From Haemaphysalis longicornis (Eukaryota > Arthropoda > Arachnida > Ixodida > Ixodidae): 64,000 bases of DNA. Position numbers and translations under genes: made by a program. Of this stretch, positions 58,761 through 64,000 are shown piece by piece. Within the stretch, counting starts at the first letter, position 1; each line of letters opens with the position of its first letter. The notes under the pieces are model-generated. The model was not told the origin of the DNA. It made no database searches and saw only the letters and a program-made list of their open reading frames with translations. Location of the stretch: positions 197,510,409-197,574,408 of the forward strand of contig CM023448.1 in NCBI GenBank assembly GCA_013339765.2. Direction: 5' to 3'.

Positions 58761-61318
58761 TTAAAGGGGCCCTGAAAGGCATTTTGAGCACACTAAATGA
58801 ACTAGCGCAACCGTTAGATTGGGTCGTCAACGTCCTCTGTGCCAAGTATTACTCTTTTACGCGCAGCGGAAAGCTCACACTTTTGTTGCAAAGTTTGTCG
58901 TTTTTTCTCACCCTTTCCTTCGTGTTTTTGGACGCCGCCATCTTCACATGTCTACATCATCGATTCCCAGATGTTCGTCATGAGCTAGACATCCTGCTAT
59001 TGGGCGGCTTTTTCACGCACTTCCGGCAAAGAGATGAGTCGTCTGCTCAGCGTCGGCTCGCCGGCTGATCTGCCAGCGGAGTGCCGGAGTGCTTGGGCAT
59101 TTTACGACAACCGAAACAAGTGTAAAACAAACGCTTAACCGTTTGTATTGAATGCAACACGGCCATAACACGACATGGATATTCTCTTACCTGAGTACGT
59201 TCCATAAAGAAAGCGTTCAAGCCCCGTGGCACTTCTTTCGTGCAATCGCAGAGAACGCCCTGAGCCGAATGCCCGGGTTTGACGCATACATTTTATTCAG
59301 CTTCAAAACAATCCAGAGATGCGTTTCTAACGAATACAACGTCACAACATGCGTTGAAAGTCTGAACCACGATTGACAGAGGATGGGTTGCCTCCTGCCC
59401 GTCGTAAATTCGGTACTCACCTCGCGCGCGGTTTGCGGGGACGAACAGCAAGTCACTTAACTCTGGCGCACAAGCCGATGGCTTTTAGCCACGCACACTG
59501 CACATACGCCATGCGAGGTTGAGTCGTACGTCGCTCGAGAAAGGTTATCCAGACCATGGGAAGAACTATCCACCCGCAGAAGCACAACGTCGCATTTCAT
59601 TGCGAAACGAACGCGTCCACAACACACAGGAGGCGATGCACACACAAACACACAGCTTCGGTCGCTGCATTGGCTTAGCTGCAAGCTTCGTCGGACAGTC
59701 AGCGATGTAACGACGATACAGAGCTGCGTGAGGGCGACGTGCTAACCACTTCACGTATTTAAAAACACAGGGGCAAAGAACTTGGTTCATCGGAAGCAAA
59801 AAATCTTTCCTCCATTATAGTGCCTGGAATATACTGGCTAGTGTGCCGAGGGCGGGCTCCAGGCGGGCGCTGGGAGCGATGTACGCGGGCGGCTGCCGCT
59901 TGGGGCGCTGCCGTGCGGGAGTGCGCGCGTTCGTCCGGCCCGAGCAGATCGCGCGGTTACCTCAGCGCGGAGTAGCAGGCGGCAGCGGCAGAACTTTCCA
60001 TTCCCGCTTGCGATTCTATCTTTCCATTCTATCGAGTGACTAAAATTTGCTCCGACCATTCGACAAAAACGATCGTCGCGCGACAAAGCGACGGAATTCC
60101 CGTCGCTTTCGCTCGCTTTCGTCGCAGGTGCGAACGGTCCTTTATGCACAATCTCCGTCCCACATAAAATAAGCTCTTGCTTGTCGCCTGAGCATACGGT
60201 TGATATTTGACTACGTTACACTGTGCTTGCGAGTGTATTTAAACGATGTCACTAGGTTTGAAACGTGAGCGCTCGGCGTGCAGCTTTGTAAACGCAAGCG
60301 GCCGCACGTACGCGCGCTATTTTGCTGCTAATAGAGCGTTTTAGTACAGCGTTTCTTGCCTTTGCATACGCTAAACGCTAAATTTTTGCGTCCCGCTACG
60401 TAAACACCGCGAGAGAAGTTTTAGTAGAGCGTCTCATCAGTTTTGCGTAGCGACACGCTAATGCATACGGCGCCATCTGTGAAATGTTTTGCGCAATGAC
60501 TCGCCGGCTGATCTGCTAGCGGAGTGCCGGAGTGCTTGGACATTTTACGACTATCCAAACAAGTGCAAACAAACGCTTTCCCGTCAGTGTTGAATGCAAC
60601 AGATGCATGGGTGCAGCTTGTCAGAACACGGGTGCACGCTGGCTCGATTGCGGCCTTGGTTTGCTCTGCTCCTTCCCGTTCATCGCCACTGATAAAACGA
60701 TCCGATCCGGCGCGTTGTGTGCACGGGTTCTGCGCCGGTTTAAAATGTCTTTTTCACATGCCGCCGGTAGGAATTACCACCGCCGCAAAATAAGACCCGG
60801 CACCAGCGGGGTCACATCTGAGACCGCGCTTTTTGGATAAATAGTGCGCGGTGCATCTAAGGGAACGAGCGCACGGTTCTCCCCGCGCGGCTGCGAGTTC
60901 GCCGCCGATAGCAACTTCAGCACCGTACACCGCGAAAGGGCAAGGCCAGGCCGCACACATGCGGCCAGGTCTTTCGTTCGCTTTTCCAGCCTTGAGCGGA
61001 GTGCGGGGATCCATGTCCATGGAGATGAGAAAGCCGAAAGAGCTTGCCCGTAGCAGACGGCAGTCTGAGGAGCTCAATAGCGGAAGTACGTCACCGCTGT
61101 AGAGCGCAGCATCATGGGAGGGAAGGCTCGCTCGCCGTCAACAGCGAGAGGAGGAGGAAATGCGGCGCGACGATAATGCGCGGTTTTTGATTTACGATTT
61201 CTCAGCTAATACTCATCGCTTTAACAAAATTCTTGCTGGAGGAGATTGCTAATACACTGCTTTATTTGGTTACATGTACATCCATGCATCGGCGGAAGGT
61301 ATTTCAGGACCCCTTTAA
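58761..61318. mobile_element. TTAA element with GGGGCCC ends, about 2.56 kb (possibly composite)
   Basis: The left end TTAAAGGGGCCCTGAAAGGC and right end (other strand) TTAAAGGGGTCCTGAAATAC are related inverted termini with TTAA flanks. A 100-bp direct repeat (59058-59160 and 60503-60600, sharing GGCTGATCTGC and GGAGTGCCGGAGTGCTTGG) lies inside, and a GC-rich block at 59838-60000. The pairing of ends is inferred, since another left end lies at 57303. No transposase is recognised. Confidence 0.55.
60086..60110. repeat. Short perfect inverted repeat
   Basis: AAAGCGACGG and CCGTCGCTTT flank AATTC. Confidence 0.8.
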
Positions 61319-61344
61319 AAAAAACAGCGCAAGAAAAATGAACA

Positions 61345-61418
61345 AGCAATAATCCCGTCGGGATTTAACCCGCGACGTTGATCGAGTGAGCGCGAGGCTT
61401 TAGTCACTGGGCCATGAT
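61345..61418 (-). repeat. tRNA-like segment next to LINE poly-A
   Basis: On the minus strand: A-box-like TGGCCCAGTGACTAA and B-box-like GGGTTAAATCCCG with a long middle. It differs from the other SINE heads in this window. It directly abuts the LINE tail at 61419. It could be a decayed tRNA or SINE head. Confidence 0.5.
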
Positions 61419-63184
61419 TTTTTTTCTTTAATGCATGGAAAATATGGGCACACTCACGATCACACATAACGACCAAAAGAGAATACAAAAGCTAACAGGC
61501 ACCGATGCAGAGGCACAAACTCCAACTGTTCTTTGAGTCCTTCAAAAGTCAGGCAAGCAGACACACGTATCCAAAAGATTCAACCAGACCGGTGGATCAT
61601 TCTGCGCCGCATAAACACTCCTCACCTGTGCAGCCAGCTCACGAATAATGGGCTTAGTTGGGCGGGGGTGTTAAGCATGCCGGCCAGTCATGCGGCACTG
61701 CCACAAGCTTTACAAACCCAGCACTACAAAAACGTCATAAGGTACCCGATACGTATCATAAAAAGGCAGGAACCGAATGGTGTAAGGAGTGATTTCAATG
61801 TCTTTCTTCACAGTCCTCTGCAAAAGGTCCCAGAAAAACACTGCGTCACGGCACAACACGAAACAATGATCTGTGTCTGGTTGATTGCATAGGCGACAAT
61901 TGTCCGACCAAGGAATAGACATTCTCTTTTCGCGCAGCATTGTCTTAACTGGGAGTGTGGAAGAAAGAAGCTTGAAGAAAAACGCTTTTTGCATTTGGCG
62001 GAACACACATATTCATTAGACGTTTTAAAACATTGATTTTCTGGTGGCCTATGTAAGGCTGGCGATTATTAGGCACCGCGAATAGACTTTCAATTACAGT
62101 GCTCGGCATAGTTTTCTTTGACATACTGAGCAGATATTCCAAGGAAAACCACGCGGTAACAAAGATAAAAGATTTCACAACCACCTTGAAAAATCCCCTT
62201 GGCGCCTTCATGTTAACCCCGCCCGTACATATAAACAAAAAAGACAAATGGAAACTTATTCGCTGCTGAAGTACAGTCAGTAAAAGCGGGTGATCAACCA
62301 ATTTGAAGAAGAAAAAACGAGACACAAGTTGGTGCACAACAAAATCCATGAGCCCCCAACACCCCCAGCCTATAGCCGGTATTAATGGCGTGAATTGCAT
62401 GCAGGCAACTATGCGAGTGCACCACCATATCTGTGGCCAAGCGTCTGTTGCCAAGACGACGCGGTGCGCACGGCCCCCAGATCAGGCACCCCTCTCTCCT
62501 CCATGCCTTCATGGCGGCCAGGCCGGCCGCGGGTTGCGCCGTGACCTTGTGTTTCGTGCAAGACATGTCCGAGTGATTCGATAGTCATTTGTACCGCGAC
62601 AGCGTCGGTTACGCGAAAAGTCATGATTCCTTTGATGAGTGCGACAACCTTATCTGCAATTCAACCCCAGCCTCCGCGCACACCTACGGGCGAGTGCGAG
62701 TCGGTCGTGACACAAAGGTTGCAACGTGAGCGCAGTGGTCCGTTTGACAGCGGAACTGCATCATTTCCAAACTGTTGCCTACTGAACGCAAAGTAATACC
62801 TCGACGCCAAGTGCTGTTGACTGCAGTACAGTACGATTCTACCTATCGCTAGACGCGTATGAAGTAGCCGCCGCAGATCAGCTGATTGCCAGCCGCCGCG
62901 CTCTATCGTCAGACGTGAGTTATTTTGCTGAGTGTGAAACATTTAGCGCACGAGAAAGCCAGCGCTAAATCGGTGTACGCGTGAACCATTTCTCCAAAGA
63001 AATTATTCGGTTTTTGTACTTAACCACGTATTAGAGGGCACTTACCAAACATAAAGTCGTGGATGCGGTGCGGGTGCACTTGCATCGACATCCGCGGCAG
63101 CAGCCGGACTTATGCTGCTTATGCGCGCCGTTCGCAGCCGCGGTTTCATCCTCCGTGGGTTCGAAGTGGTCGAGGGTAGGTAGA

Positions 63185-63405
63185 GCACCACCACTTAATG
63201 TGAGTGCGATTGATATATCTGTTGACGCCACTACCGATAATCGGGCTGAAACGCAGCAGACGATGTACGCTGGTGTTTTTTTTTTCTTCGAGATGCGGGG
63301 GCAAAGCGCATGCGCTGGCACGGTGGCCACCGACATGGCGGTTTTCACTGTTGCCAGGCGGAGAAATCGCCAGCTAAACTTTTCATTGAATGCCATCAAT
63401 AGGGG
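63185..63405 (-). repeat. Dispersed 240-bp repeat, copy 2
   Basis: Inverted counterpart of 56825-57065. Outside this block the two loci do not match. Confidence 0.7.
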
Positions 63406-63417
63406 TGTTGGGTGCTC

Positions 63418-63454
63418 ACAACTTGTGTCTTCCTTTAAGGAAGAAACAAGTTGT
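63418..63454. repeat. 37-bp near-perfect palindrome
   Basis: ACAACTTGTGTCTTCC and GGAAGAAACAAGTTGT pair with a single mismatch around a TTTAA centre. It lies just inside the right end of the 1.07-kb insertion. Confidence 0.85.
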
Positions 63455-64000
63455 CCCTGCGCATAAGTTGCCTTTGAGTACCCCACACAAATGTAGCAAA
63501 AACTCTATGTAAAGCCTGAACTTTTGATCGCACACAGTGAAGCAATTGAAGCACATAAAGGAGCTTTGTAGCAAGAAAGGCATTACACACTTATGCATGG
63601 GAAAACGTAGAAAGGTCTCGCCTTTTCCATGCCTGCGATGCGCCCTTAACTTGCGTGAGTGCTGACGACCAATGAGGCCCTGTGTTCGGTATTTGATGCA
63701 AAGGCACGCGTAGGTACTGAAGTGGGGTGCTATCACAAACAATACCAGCGCATCTGGAGGATTTCGTTCACCATGGTGCGATCCAAAATCCCATAGTTTT
63801 TTTTCCTGTTAACATCCGCTCTAGACACATCACAGAAATGCTTAGTCACTGTAAGGGCTTCCTGGACACTCCTTCTGTCAGTGTTGAAATAAGCTATAAC
63901 ATGTGCATAAGCAAGCACCTTAATCTCGCACGATTGTAAAAGCTTTCCCTCCCTGACTCTGCTGAATGCTGAGACAAGGAGGCTCAAGGTACAATACGAA

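Larger units (their letters stand above)
62403..63473. mobile_element. 1.07-kb insertion splitting the LINE
   Basis: LINE coding stops and resumes at this block. Its ends are inverted: AGGCAACTATGCG at 62403-62415 and, on the other strand, AGGCAACTTATGCG at 63460-63473. It contains the 63185-63405 repeat and a palindrome near one end. No transposase is recognised. It is most simply a non-autonomous DNA element younger than the LINE. Confidence 0.6.
61419..64000 (-). pseudogene. LINE ORF2 remnant (RT to zinc-finger C-terminus), split by an insertion, runs off the window
   Basis: On the minus strand, 63733-63987 encodes the RT region KVLAYAHVIAYF, where the catalytic YADD is YAHV (63898-63909), so both catalytic aspartates are lost. 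About 63480-63730 reads on through RRDLSTFSHA and FLATKLLYVLQLLHC to FATFVWG. After the insertion (62403-63473) it resumes with GLMDFVVHQLVSRFFFF and reaches a CRLC...HCFVLC zinc-finger motif at about 61853-61910, a LQRTVKKD block, and a stop at 61542-61544. A short A-run ends it at 61419-61428. Several frameshifts and stops are present. I recognise the protein class from tick LINEs but not its clade with certainty. Confidence 0.85.

Overview
The window looks like a gene-poor, repeat-rich stretch of an arthropod nuclear genome, most likely a hard tick (Ixodidae, Rhipicephalus-like). The strongest clue is eight full or partial copies of a tRNA-derived SINE with the layout of Ruka from Rhipicephalus (tRNA-like head with A and B boxes, conserved body, CAAT-type tail). 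There are also decayed non-LTR retrotransposons, a Ty3/gypsy fragment, hAT-like and TTAA-type DNA transposons, a Helitron-like family and long microsatellites. There are no operons, and I recognise no intact host gene. Almost every long open frame is a transposon remnant, a repeat artefact or unrecognised.

Layout. 1-11 kb: a truncated SINE head, a CR1-like LINE tail (3.8-4.1 kb), a tRNA-Met-like SINE (5.8 kb), an 81-bp tandem dimer (7.1 kb), a CR1-like reverse transcriptase remnant on the minus strand (8.1-9.7 kb) carrying a 35-bp-arm palindrome at its 3' side, and a 197-bp tandem dimer (9.85-10.24 kb). 11.7-18.9 kb: two direct copies of a roughly 1.96-kb inverted-repeat element flank an 838-bp hAT-type element with an 8-bp target duplication. 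19-26 kb: mostly unassigned, plus a 184-bp LINE tail with a 15-bp target-site duplication and a 500-bp TTAA MITE. 27-30 kb: a candidate LTR, a SINE joined to a LINE, and the thumb and RNase H parts of an I-group LINE.

30.4-42 kb: two 1.7-2.2-kb copies of a TTAA element, and three non-autonomous Helitron-like elements, one of them inserted in the first TTAA copy. A LINE endonuclease remnant (36.2-37.3 kb) and a hAT-like candidate (39.2 kb) lie between. 42-50 kb: SINEs, a LINE ORF1 remnant, a 454-bp MITE, a second copy of the SINE-LINE junction, a gypsy RNase H fragment, a 19-nt match to the U2 snRNA 5' end, and a 260-bp fold-back element. 50.5-52.5 kb: a compound CA/CG microsatellite and a fourth Helitron-like element that still encodes a Helitron protein fragment. 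56-64 kb: TTAA-type termini with GGGGCCC ends, then a LINE on the minus strand split by a 1.07-kb insertion and running off the window end.

The features do not form a pathway. They record layers of insertion. The most notable signal is the 30-34 kb and 51.7-52.5 kb family: all four copies begin A|TC, carry a palindrome of form ATGC-N3-GCAT (or a decayed version) near the 5' end, and carry a complementary one as the 3' hairpin. Three copies contain a Pol III tRNA-like module and one contains the Helitron coding fragment.
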